Source: DASUBV01 sp035763085
GTDB lineage: Bacteria; Actinomycetota; Actinomycetes; Streptosporangiales; Streptosporangiaceae
Direction of reading: 5' to 3'
Assembly (NCBI GenBank): GCA_035763085.1
Contig: DASUBV010000318.1
Location: 1 to 16,992, forward strand
Length of the DNA stretch: 16,992 nt
The notes under the pieces are model-generated. The model was not told where the DNA came from and searched no databases. It worked only from the letters and a program-made list of their open reading frames with translations. The position numbers and the translations under genes are program-made. Below are positions 1 through 7,324 of this stretch, piece after piece. The first letter of the stretch is position 1. Every line of letters begins with the position of its first letter.

Positions 1-165
1 GCGGGCGGCCGAGGGGGGGGCTGCCGTGGTGGCGCTGCCCGCGGCCGCGCGGGCCGCGCCAGCATGCCCCGCGGCGGCCTGCGCGCTGCCCGGGACCGCC
101 AGCGCGGTGATGAGCAGGGCCAGGACGACTGCGGCCTTGCGGGGGACGCGGAGGGCTCTGAGCAT
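1..165 (-). CDS. Secreted or membrane-anchored protein, N-terminal 55 residues only (cut by window edge)
   Basis: Only the first 55 codons are inside the window. The protein starts MLRALRVPRKAAVV, then has a hydrophobic stretch (about residues 11-24, VVLALLITALAV) and an Ala-x-Ala site near residues 28-30 (AQA), followed by an Ala/Thr/Pro-rich tract. This is a classic Sec signal peptide, so the mature part should be outside the membrane or begin a membrane protein. AGGAG at 176-180 lies 10 nt before the ATG. The gene is 43 bp downstream of the VirB4-like ATPase, same strand, and so probably the next gene of that operon. In Tcp-type systems this place is often taken by a VirB6-like (TcpH) protein or a cell-wall hydrolase (TcpG). 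The visible part cannot tell these apart. Confidence 0.7.
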   Translation of the reverse strand, partial: MLRALRVPRKAAVVLALLITALAVPGSAQAAAGHAGAARAAAGSATTAAPPSAAR

Positions 166-208
166 CGTGGGGGGGCTCCTGGGGTTGTCGTCGCTGCTTG
201 CTGCCTGC

Positions 209-2743
209 CTAGCCAGCACCCGGCTGCGCTGGCTCGCCCCCGTGCGCATCCTCGCCGTTGCTGGTACCGCCCTGGCCGGCGCCCGGCCGGACGGCGTGCT
301 GCTGCGCGCTGACCGGCACCTCGCCGGGCCGGGCCCGCGTCGGGTTGGTGTCCAGGCTGCGCCGGATCTCATCGGAGATCAGGTCGATCCCGACCCGGCC
401 GGCCCGCCCGTCCAGGTCGCGGAAGATGCACTCGCCGTTGCCGAGCGTGCGCAGCAGGGCCATGTGCTCCTCGGACCGCTCGACGCCGAGCAGCGACAGC
501 ACGTTCGCGACCTCGGTGCGCTCGGAGGAGCGGAACGCGAAGACACTGGAGATGCAGTTGGTCACCTGCTCGTTCAGCAGGTCGCCGGCGTTCTGCGAGA
601 CCATGATCAGCGCGGTGTTGCGGGACCGGCCCATCCGCGAGACCTCCGGGATGAGCTTGGCGCCCTGCGGCGTGGAGGTGATGGCCCACGCCTCGTCCAG
701 GAAGATCGCCTTGGGCAGCCGCCGGTCCATTCCGTTGAGCAGCCGCCGGGCGAACTGCGACACCAGGTACAGCAGCGCCACCGACAGCCGCTGCTCGTAG
801 GAGTAGTCATCGCGCTTGACGGCCACGTCCGGCAGGGTCAGCCCGGCCAGGGTGAAGACCGTCGTCCAGCCCGCCGCGTCGATGCCCTGCCCGCCGGACG
901 GCGCGAAGCACAGCTTGGCCAGCCGCATCTCCGACATCGACCGCAGCACCGCGCCCAGGTTCACCGACGCCGGGTCCGCGGACTCCTCCAGGTGCGTGAC
1001 CACCTTGCCCAGGCTGGGCTGCTCGCCGGCCGCGATGGCAGCGACCGCCTGGATCATCGCGCTCTCCCGCTCCTCGCTCATCCGCGGCAGCAGCAGCCGG
1101 AGCGTCTCGGTCGCCATGGTGCGGCGCTCGGCCAGGTCGTCGCCGAAGGAGAACGGGTCGAGCAGGCCCGCCGCTGCGCTGCCCAGCGGCAGCACCCGGG
1201 CCGGCCTGCCGTGCTGCTGCAGCAGCGCGACGAGCGACTCCGCGTCGCCCTTGGGGTCGATCACGGCGACCGTGGTGCCGCGCAGCGCGAGCTGCAGGAT
1301 GAGCAGCAGGGCCAGCGTCGTCTTGCCGCCGCCGGGCTCGCCGGTGATGGCGACCGCCGTGGGGCGGTTACGGGCAGCAGCTACCAGCGGGTCGAAATGG
1401 ACGACCGAGCGAGCCCGGCCGAGCGTCTCGCCGATGTAGGGGCCGATCCACCCGGCGTCGGGCGCGACCCGGTCACCGAGGTCCACGGTCGCGGTAGGCA
1501 TGCCGCCGGCGATCGTGTACAGCGGCTGGCGCTGCAGGTAGGAGTTCAGCCGGACGTGGTCGCCCGGCAGCGACTCGCACAGCAGCGAGAACTGGTCGCC
1601 GGTGGAGTTCACGATGTCGATCCCGGCGTCGCGGTAGTGCTCGATGACCGCCTCGGCGCGGTTGACGCACAGCTCGCGCGTGGGCGCGGCCACCATCAGC
1701 CGGTGCCAGCCGTACACGAAGGGCAGGCGCTCCTTGGTGATGCCGTGCTCCAGCAGCCGCGCCGCCTCGATCTGCTCGGCCAGCGCGATGGGCATCTCCG
1801 CGCCGGCCTCCCGGATATGGGCGTCCATATCCCGGGCGTGGGCCAGCCGCCGGCTCACGTCCTTGCTGGCCCGGGCCGGCGCGATCAGCTTCATCCGCAG
1901 GCTGGCCTCGACCGGGAACGGGAGGGCGTCGGCGTAATGCAGCCACGGCTCGCCCTCGGGGAAGTACATGACGTCGGGGAAGCGGGCGAAGGACAGGAAG
2001 GCGGCATGCGACTCCCCGGCCGGGTGCTCAAGGCGCAGCATCGTCCGGCCGTTGTGCACCTGGCCCTCCAGCAGGGCCTCGATCTCGCCCGCGCCCCAGG
2101 TGCGGCGCCCGGCGGCCGACGGCGGCGGGTCGGCCAGCGTGCCGGTCAGGGTGTGGCGGAACAGCCACGCGATGTCGTCGGAGCTGGCATGCCGGGCGGC
2201 CAGGGCGCCGGCGCCCAGGGCCCGGCCCAGCCGCTCGGACTGCTCGCGCCACCGCGCGATCTCGCTCGCCGAGACGGCCTCGTCCTCCAGGCCCAGGACC
2301 TGCTCGCCGGCCTTGTAGGCGCCGATGAACGAGGCGAGCACGCCGCCCGACAGCTGGGCGCGCATGCCCCGCTGGCCGAGCCGGACCCCGATGTAGACCT
2401 CCTTGGCCCAGAAGTCCTTGGCCCACACGTGCCGGTACATCTCGTCCAGGTAGGGCAGCCAGCCGGGGCCGCCGTCGGAGGTGGCGTCCAGCTTGGTGGC
2501 CCACTCAGCCGCCGGGTAGGAGCGGTGCGCGATGCGCAGGTGCACCTCGGCGTCGGCCATCCGGATCGCGGCCAGCGCCACGGTGACGTTGGTGGCCAGC
2601 GCCTCGCGGTCGGCGGGCGTGGTGAACTCGTAGGAGACGGTAGGGACGCGGTAATACGCCCAGGCGTGAGCCTCGGTCAGCAGGATCCGGTCGTCGAAGT
2701 ACCGGACGGGGATCCGGTTGCGGCGTGCCGTGCGCGAGCTCAT
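209..2743 (-). CDS. VirB4/TcpF-like conjugation (type IV secretion) ATPase
   Basis: Predicted 844-residue P-loop ATPase of the VirB4/TraC/TcpF type, which energises assembly and transport of conjugation-like type IV secretion channels at the cytoplasmic membrane face. The N-terminal half (about 1-440) is the VirB4 accessory region. Walker A GEPGGGKT is at residues 468-475 (Lys474). It is followed by VIDPKGD, Walker B AIFLDEAW at about 679-686 (Asp683, Glu684), and a downstream MVSQNAGD segment typical of the family. The length matches TcpF/VirB4 proteins. The ATG at 2743 is chosen because it overlaps the stop of the upstream TcpE-type gene as ATGA (2740-2743), implying translational coupling. 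A longer in-frame extension upstream is only Arg/Gly-rich antisense-like sequence. The last 50 residues are low complexity. All NTPase motifs look intact, unlike the ParA-like domain of its neighbour. The VirB4 class is confident; the substrate (DNA or protein) is unknown. Confidence 0.9.
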   Translation of the reverse strand: MSSRTARRNRIPVRYFDDRILLTEAHAWAYYRVPTVSYEFTTPADREALATNVTVALAAIRMADAEVHLRIAHRSYPAAEWATKLDATSDGGPGWLPYLDEMYRHVWAKDFWAKEVYIGVRLGQRGMRAQLSGGVLASFIGAYKAGEQVLGLEDEAVSASEIARWREQSERLGRALGAGALAARHASSDDIAWLFRHTLTGTLADPPPSAAGRRTWGAGEIEALLEGQVHNGRTMLRLEHPAGESHAAFLSFARFPDVMYFPEGEPWLHYADALPFPVEASLRMKLIAPARASKDVSRRLAHARDMDAHIREAGAEMPIALAEQIEAARLLEHGITKERLPFVYGWHRLMVAAPTRELCVNRAEAVIEHYRDAGIDIVNSTGDQFSLLCESLPGDHVRLNSYLQRQPLYTIAGGMPTATVDLGDRVAPDAGWIGPYIGETLGRARSVVHFDPLVAAARNRPTAVAITGEPGGGKTTLALLLILQLALRGTTVAVIDPKGDAESLVALLQQHGRPARVLPLGSAAAGLLDPFSFGDDLAERRTMATETLRLLLPRMSEERESAMIQAVAAIAAGEQPSLGKVVTHLEESADPASVNLGAVLRSMSEMRLAKLCFAPSGGQGIDAAGWTTVFTLAGLTLPDVAVKRDDYSYEQRLSVALLYLVSQFARRLLNGMDRRLPKAIFLDEAWAITSTPQGAKLIPEVSRMGRSRNTALIMVSQNAGDLLNEQVTNCISSVFAFRSSERTEVANVLSLLGVERSEEHMALLRTLGNGECIFRDLDGRAGRVGIDLISDEIRRSLDTNPTRARPGEVPVSAQQHAVRPGAGQGGTSNGEDAHGGEPAQPGAG

Positions 2744-5409
2744 CCCCGTGCGCTCCGCAGCTCGCCGGGATCGGCCAGGCTGGCGACCAGCACGCCGGCC
2801 AGGGCGGTGTACGCGTGGGCCAGTGCCGGGCTCAGGGCGCTGGCGCCGCGCGGGTCGACCGGCGCGGCCAGGGCGGGCTGGCCCGGCACCGCGGCGTCGT
2901 GAGCCGCGGCTCCCGCGGCGGGCCGGGCCGGGCGCGCGGACATGCTCTTCAGCTGGCTGTCCCAGGGCACCTTGACGATCGCCCGGCAGCGCCCGCTGGC
3001 CACGGTCACCGCATGCTCGGCATGCGCCGCGGTCGCCTTGCTGACACCGTTCACCACGGTGATGGCCCCGTCCGCCAGCCGGCGGTGGCCATGGGCCTCC
3101 AGCCACTCAAAGGTCATCGCCAGGGCGTTCGCCGCCTCCGCGCTGGCCGGGGCCACGATGAGCAGCTGATCGGCGGCCTCCAGGGTCCGCGGGACGCAGC
3201 CCGCCGCCGGGTCGGCCAGCGTGAGCGGGTACCGCGCGGCCACCAGGTCCAGGAGGCGGCCGGCTTCGTCACCGCCGCGGGCGGCCGTGCCGGCGCTGAT
3301 CACCTGCAGGCCGGGGCCCCCGGCCGGCTCGCCGCCGGGCCCGCCCTGCCGGAGACCGGGCGGTGCCGGGGCACCGTCCGCTTCCTGGACGAGCCCCGGG
3401 ATGGCCGAGGCCCTCTCGGTCAGCGAGCCGCGGCCGGGGTTGAGGTCGAGGACGGCGACGGCCTCGGCCCGCAGCGCGGCCAGCATGTCGGCCGCCAGCA
3501 GCGCGGTCATGGTCTGGCCGGCGCCCCGGGTGCAGCCGAGGATGACGATGCGCCGCGGTCCGCTGATCGGCAGCCGGGCCCGCGCCCGGTCGCGCTGGAG
3601 CTGATCAGGCTTGCCCGGCCGGTGCCCGCCGGGCACGATGACGACCCGCTCGCGCCAGCCGTCGTGCCGCTTGCCGGGCTGGCTGCGCAGCGCCCGCTCC
3701 ACCACCCGCAGCGGCCGCTCGGGATGGCGATCGCCGGTCACCCGGACGACCGGCCGCTGCGGATGCTGCGGTGGCGCGCCCGCAGCCCGGCCGGACGCCG
3801 GGCCATCGCTCGCCTCGGGGTCCTCCGAGTCCTCGCGAACCTCGGGCTCACCGGGCGCGTCGGCAGGATCTGGCCGGCCGGGCTGAACCTGAGCCGGCGG
3901 GCCCTGCGGCGGCTGCGCGCCAGCCCCCCGCGCCGCCGCCGGCCCGGCCATGGCGGACCGATCGTGCGCCGCAGCCGGCTGCTCCGGTGCGGAGGCAGCC
4001 TCGGCCCGCGGGGGCTGGCCTGGATCTGGCTGAAGCCGCGGCCTGGCTTCGGCTGCCGGCACATCGGGGGCCGGAGCCTTGGCTGCCGGCGCCTCGGGTG
4101 CACGCGGCCGGACCACCTCGCCGGGGATCACCGGGGCGCTCGGCGCCTGGGCGCGGACCTGGTCAGCGCGAACCTGCTGAGGTCCTGCCTGCTGAGGCCC
4201 TGTCTGCGGTGGCCGGGCCTGGTCAAGGCGAGCCTGATCAGAGTGGGCCAGAGCGGGCTGCGCAGCCGCCAGGCCGGCCGCGGGCTGATCAGGCTCCGGG
4301 TGGCGGGGGTGCAGCCACTGCGGCGGCTCCCCTCTCTGGCCGCTGTCCGGCGCTGACGGGTCGTGCACCGGCCAGCCCGGCCCGGACCGCTCAGGACCGG
4401 GCTGGTCCTGGCCGGGCCGGCGGTGCGCCGAAGGATCATGCGCGGGCCAGCCCGGAGCCGCCCGGTCCGCGGCCGGCCGGGCCGGCGACACCAGATCCGG
4501 GCCCGGGTGGCCCGGCGCGGCCGCGCTGGCCGCCTCAGCAGTACCGGGAGCGGCCCGGGTCGGGTCAGCCGGGTCCTGCACCGGCCAGCCGGGACCCATG
4601 GGACCGTGGCCGGGATGGCCGTGGCCGGGAAGGCCCGGCGCCGCCGGGCCGTAGGCGGCCGGGCCCGGCACCCGCCAGCCCGGACCAGGGTGACCGCGAG
4701 CCGGCTGCCCCGGACTGGCCGGGCTCTCGGCGGCCCGGCCCGGAGCCGCCGGTGCGTGCGCCGCCTGCACCTGCACGGGGAGCCCGCGAGCCGGCCGGCG
4801 GCGGGGCAGCTGGCCGGGGGTGGTGCCGCCGGGGGCAGCAGCCGTGGCGGCGGAAGTCTCGGCGGATAGCGCCCGGGGCGGGGCCGCGCGGGCCGGGAGG
4901 GCCAGCGGCCGCGGGGCCGGGCGCGGCTGGCGGACCGGGCGGCGGGTGACCGCGCGCGGGACCCTCGCGGTCCCGGCCTCCGGCTCGGGAGTCTTGGTCT
5001 CCGGCGCGCCGGCCGCCGGGATCGCCTCGGCCGCCGGCCCGGGCGCGGCGCGCCAGACCCGGCAGACGACGAGGATCTCGTCCTGCTCGGCCAGCGGGCT
5101 CATCCGGGCCCACGTGCGGGGTTCCAGCAGGTAGCGCACCTGGGAGGTGACCAGCTCGGGCAGCCTCTTGCCTTCCAGGACCGGCCGGGTCGTGAGCCAG
5201 GCCAGCACCCCCGGCGGCAGCACGTAGACCCAGACCAGGGTGTGGCTGAACGGCAGGCCGAGCAGGGAGAGGATCAGGACGTACGGGACCGCGATGACCA
5301 TGAAGACCGCGATCTGGCCGACCGGCAGCGGCATGGGCAACCGGAAGTCATACAGCTTGTAGAGCCGTTTCTCAATCCGCCAGATATTGGTATAGGTCGG
5401 CAGGTCCAC
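2740..5409 (-). CDS. TcpE-family membrane protein fused to a degenerate ParA/MinD-like domain by a long Pro/Ala-rich linker
   Basis: 889 residues, three parts. (1) Residues 1-125 resemble TcpE conjugation proteins: an amphipathic start (YTNIWRIEKRLYKLYDFRLP), two membrane helices (about 30-50 and 56-73), then a cytoplasmic segment. (2) Residues about 125-615 are a disordered Pro/Ala/Gly/Gln-rich linker with loosely repeated PGWPxxDPSA and QARxDQ motifs. (3) Residues about 617-889 look like a MinD/ParA fold: a beta strand RIVIL, a P-loop-like GCTRGAGQT (625-633), LDLNPGRGS (654-662), and a later LLIVAPASAEAANAL strand-helix. Both usual Walker lysines are missing (Gln632 sits in the GKT position), so ATP hydrolysis is doubtful. 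The start is GTG, with GGAGG 7 nt upstream. The stop overlaps the VirB4 start. TcpE parts are normally about 120 residues, so this is a strongly extended architecture. It probably belongs to the membrane channel; the role of the C-terminal domain is unknown. Confidence 0.8.
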   Translation of the reverse strand: MDLPTYTNIWRIEKRLYKLYDFRLPMPLPVGQIAVFMVIAVPYVLILSLLGLPFSHTLVWVYVLPPGVLAWLTTRPVLEGKRLPELVTSQVRYLLEPRTWARMSPLAEQDEILVVCRVWRAAPGPAAEAIPAAGAPETKTPEPEAGTARVPRAVTRRPVRQPRPAPRPLALPARAAPPRALSAETSAATAAAPGGTTPGQLPRRRPARGLPVQVQAAHAPAAPGRAAESPASPGQPARGHPGPGWRVPGPAAYGPAAPGLPGHGHPGHGPMGPGWPVQDPADPTRAAPGTAEAASAAAPGHPGPDLVSPARPAADRAAPGWPAHDPSAHRRPGQDQPGPERSGPGWPVHDPSAPDSGQRGEPPQWLHPRHPEPDQPAAGLAAAQPALAHSDQARLDQARPPQTGPQQAGPQQVRADQVRAQAPSAPVIPGEVVRPRAPEAPAAKAPAPDVPAAEARPRLQPDPGQPPRAEAASAPEQPAAAHDRSAMAGPAAARGAGAQPPQGPPAQVQPGRPDPADAPGEPEVREDSEDPEASDGPASGRAAGAPPQHPQRPVVRVTGDRHPERPLRVVERALRSQPGKRHDGWRERVVIVPGGHRPGKPDQLQRDRARARLPISGPRRIVILGCTRGAGQTMTALLAADMLAALRAEAVAVLDLNPGRGSLTERASAIPGLVQEADGAPAPPGLRQGGPGGEPAGGPGLQVISAGTAARGGDEAGRLLDLVAARYPLTLADPAAGCVPRTLEAADQLLIVAPASAEAANALAMTFEWLEAHGHRRLADGAITVVNGVSKATAAHAEHAVTVASGRCRAIVKVPWDSQLKSMSARPARPAAGAAAHDAAVPGQPALAAPVDPRGASALSPALAHAYTALAGVLVASLADPGELRSARG

Positions 5410-5431
5410 GCGCTGTCCTCCTTCCTCCTGC

Positions 5432-5448
5432 GGCCGCTTCGCGCGGCC
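5432..5448 (-). promoter_or_regulatory. Small hairpin in the tcpD-tcpE intergenic gap
   Basis: GGCCGC and GCGGCC form a perfect 6-bp stem with a 5-nt loop (TTCGC) in the 98-bp gap between the two-helix protein and the TcpE fusion gene. It lies directly upstream of the GGAGG ribosome-binding site of the latter. There is no T run, so it is a weak terminator or attenuator candidate that could tune expression within the operon. A stem this short is common by chance in such GC-rich DNA. Confidence 0.25.
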
Positions 5449-5507
5449 TCATCGTGGTCAGGCCCGCTCCCGGCGGGCTCTGGCGCACCCCGCTCCGGAT
5501 GGCCAGC

Positions 5508-5765
5508 TCAGTGCACGCCCAGCGCGTTGGCGATCCCGGTGGCGATCGTCTGCACGATGCTCGGCGTGTAGAAGATGACCGCGATGGCCACCGCGAGAAC
5601 GAGGAACTGAACGAAGCGAATGATCTCGCGGGTGAACAGGAAGAAGATGGCAACAATACCGACAATCCCGAGGAACAGCGGTCCGAACAGGCCCTGCAGG
5701 TAGTTAACAAGGCCGGTCGTGCTGAGCGCGGTGGTGGATGCCGAGATGAATAGATGCGCCGACAT
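5508..5765 (-). CDS. Small two-helix membrane protein, TcpD-like
   Basis: 85 residues: a Ser/Thr-rich N-terminus (1-18), then two hydrophobic helices (about 26-44 and 51-66) separated by a short charged turn TREIIR, and a short tail ending NALGVH. There are no cysteines and no enzyme motifs. Size, two-helix topology and position between a TcpC-like and a TcpE-like gene match the small membrane component (TcpD or VirB2/VirB3-like) of Gram-positive conjugation loci. The sequence alone is too short and hydrophobic to prove family membership. GGAG lies 5 nt upstream of the ATG. It is 60 bp downstream of the TcpC-like gene, same strand, and so probably in the same operon. It could form an oligomeric membrane or pilin-like subunit; that is inference from size and context. 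Confidence 0.75.
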   Translation of the reverse strand: MSAHLFISASTTALSTTGLVNYLQGLFGPLFLGIVGIVAIFFLFTREIIRFVQFLVLAVAIAVIFYTPSIVQTIATGIANALGVH

Positions 5766-5825
5766 CGGTACTCCGGGGGTGAGTGAACGCGGCTTTCGGG
5801 GGTCCGTGCGATCGGGGATGTGGCA

Positions 5826-6833
5826 TTAGGGCGGCCCCGGCGTCTGCGTCGAGGTGCCGATGGACTGCACGTACCAGCTCGCGTCCTGCCGCACGACGGT
5901 CATGCGGTAAGTGACGGTCAGGCTGGCGGGGGCGCTGGAGGTGGGGGGCGGGCTGGACTTGGCCGGGCCCGAGGCAAGATGCCAGATGACGACCACGGTG
6001 ATGTCGCGGGTGCTGCCGCCGGCGGGCACCGTCACGCTCTGCACCTGGCCGAGGGTCACCATCCCGTTCAGGCCCGCGACCCGCGCGCCCGAGGTGAGGA
6101 ACCTGCTCAGCGTGTCCTGGCCGCCGCCGGCGTACGCGCGGAAGAACGCCGGCAGCTGGGACTGCAGCTCAGCCTGGGCCACCGTGTCGGAGTTAACCGG
6201 CGCGGCCTGCGGCACTGCGGCCCGGCCGGGCGGCGCGAGCAGCGCCGGCTGGCCGGTCACGACCAGCCGGCCGTGCGCCGCGTAGATCGGCACGCCGAGC
6301 TGGATCAGGCGGTCCTTGTCGACGATCGCCAGGAGGGTGACGGTCGCCGAATGGGCGCTGTGCACCTGGATGGAGGACACCTGCTCGGACCGCAGCCGCT
6401 GCGACCCGGCGCCGTTCCAGCCCAGCTGGGAATCGGAGCCCGGCGGCAGGAACTGCGCCAGCAGGGCCGCCCGCCGGTCGGCGACGGACGGGGCGAAGTT
6501 CAGGTACACCTCGCCGAATTCCAGCGCGTAGGCCTGCGCCTGCGTGCTGGGGAACGAGCTGTGCGGCTGGGCAGTAGGTGCGGTGGCCGGGGCGTTCGTG
6601 CTGGTCTCCCCGGTGATGATCGCCATGACGCCCCGGTAGCCGATGAGCAGCAGCACCAGCCAGGCGACCACGCGCGCCACCCAGATCAGCCAGCGGCCAC
6701 CGCCCCCGCGCCAGGGCCGACCCCCGGATTGCTGGCCAGCCCGGCTGGCCCGCGCCGACGCCGGGTCAGCGGGCAGGGCCTCGTCGTCCGCGGCCTGGGG
6801 CATGCCGCGGTCGAGGGTTGCCCTGCGAACCAT
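5826..6833 (-). CDS. TcpC/VirB8-like conjugation protein
   Basis: 335 residues: a cytoplasmic Arg/Ala/Gly-rich N-terminus (1-46), one transmembrane helix (about 48-73, WLIWVARVVAWLVLLLIGYR), a Thr/Pro-rich extracellular linker, then two successive alpha+beta segments (about 95-205 and 220-330). This is the bitopic layout of TcpC (VirB8-like), which carries tandem NTF2-like domains outside the membrane and acts as scaffold of Gram-positive conjugation channels. The ATG at 6833 is chosen because GGAGG lies a few nt upstream. An in-frame extension to 6905 and an internal ATG at 6803 both lack a ribosome-binding site. It is the first gene of the leftward operon, with about 490 bp of non-coding DNA ahead of it. 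Assignment rests on topology, length and the flanking TcpE and VirB4 homologues; sequence similarity of this family is usually low. Confidence 0.78.
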   Translation of the reverse strand: MVRRATLDRGMPQAADDEALPADPASARASRAGQQSGGRPWRGGGGRWLIWVARVVAWLVLLLIGYRGVMAIITGETSTNAPATAPTAQPHSSFPSTQAQAYALEFGEVYLNFAPSVADRRAALLAQFLPPGSDSQLGWNGAGSQRLRSEQVSSIQVHSAHSATVTLLAIVDKDRLIQLGVPIYAAHGRLVVTGQPALLAPPGRAAVPQAAPVNSDTVAQAELQSQLPAFFRAYAGGGQDTLSRFLTSGARVAGLNGMVTLGQVQSVTVPAGGSTRDITVVVIWHLASGPAKSSPPPTSSAPASLTVTYRMTVVRQDASWYVQSIGTSTQTPGPP

Positions 6834-6973
6834 CACACCTCCGTCCGCTGACCCGCGTCCAGCCAGCATCCAGTCGCGGCGCGCCCATCCCGCGTCGGCC
6901 ACCATTCTGCGGCAAAACGCCCAGGCATCCCAGTCATTGACTCAGCCGGCGCGCCGCATACTTCCCGAATGTT

Positions 6974-6987
6974 GCCGCATTTGCGGC
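6974..6987. repeat. Perfect palindrome GCCGCA-TT-TGCGGC, candidate operator
   Basis: 6-bp arms with a 2-bp centre, about 140 bp upstream of the TcpC-like start. The half-site GCCGCAT recurs at 6953-6959 and 7119-7125, and as TGCGGCA at 6908-6914. Clustering ahead of the operon makes it a candidate regulator site. GCCGCA is common in high-GC DNA, so support is weak. Confidence 0.3.
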
Positions 6988-7086
6988 TTTCCGGCTCATA
7001 AGAAATCTGACTCCGCATCATCTGCGCAGCTTGCGCCGCTATCTGCTGGTGGCCGGCATCAGACCACGGCGGGTGTGACGATGGCT

Positions 7087-7100
7087 GTGACAACGGTCAC
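7087..7100. repeat. Inverted repeat GTGAC-aacg-GTCAC
   Basis: Two 5-bp arms separated by 4 nt in the non-coding region ahead of the Tcp-like operon. The GTGAC/GTCAC half-sites resemble operators of dimeric transcription factors such as GntR or CRP types. No regulator gene is nearby, so this is suggestive only. Confidence 0.25.
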
Positions 7101-7249
7101 GGGAAGACGCCAGGGATTGCCGCATAATGGCTGGTCAGCGCGTTGCACTCGGCCCGCGGGGGGCAACTGGCGCCGGGCGCCTGGATTCCCGGTGCGGCAC
7201 CGCGCGCCGGCTCGGCCGTGCCGTCCGATGCGCGGTGCCGCGCGCAACT

Positions 7250-7280
7250 GGCGTCGCGACCGCGGCCGACGTTCGACGCC
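7250..7280 (-). terminator. Possible hairpin downstream of ptrB
   Basis: GGCGTCG (7250-7256) and CGACGCC (7274-7280) form a 7-bp stem around a 17-nt loop, starting about 45 nt after the ptrB stop in the direction of transcription. There is no T tract, as is usual for actinobacterial terminators. The large loop makes it a weak candidate. Confidence 0.25.
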
Positions 7281-7324
7281 GCGGACAAAAGAATTTGCCG
7301 CCAGCCCAATGCGGACGTGCCGCC

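Larger units (their letters stand above)
6834..7324. other. Intergenic region with no gene, upstream of the Tcp-like operon
   Basis: About 490 bp between the TcpC-like start and the ptrB stop. No open frame here has a ribosome-binding site or protein-like composition. The stretch 6890-7060 is less GC-rich than its surroundings, as expected for the promoter of the leftward operon, but no clear -35/-10 pair could be assigned. It holds short inverted repeats (6974-6987 and 7087-7100), several GCCGCA hexamers and a possible hairpin just after ptrB (7250-7280). No tRNA or other known RNA structure was recognised. Confidence 0.6.

Noticed and set aside
26..2902. 958-codon open frame on the plus strand opposite the VirB4-like gene
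   Set aside because: Composition is Arg/Gln/Gly/Ala-rich with no domain. It is the antisense shadow of a high-GC gene, whose real frame has clear Walker motifs.
2744..3106. N-terminal extension of the VirB4-like protein into the upstream gene
   Set aside because: Extension is Arg/Gly-rich and out of frame within the ParA-like coding region; the ATGA overlap gives a convincing start.
6833..7093. 86-codon minus-strand frame upstream of the TcpC-like gene
   Set aside because: No ribosome-binding site, no recognisable fold, and it ends on the TcpC start. More likely promoter DNA.
6834..7324. Search for a tRNA or riboswitch in the gene-free stretch
   Set aside because: No cloverleaf, no CCA-like end or T-loop motif, and no known aptamer core was seen.
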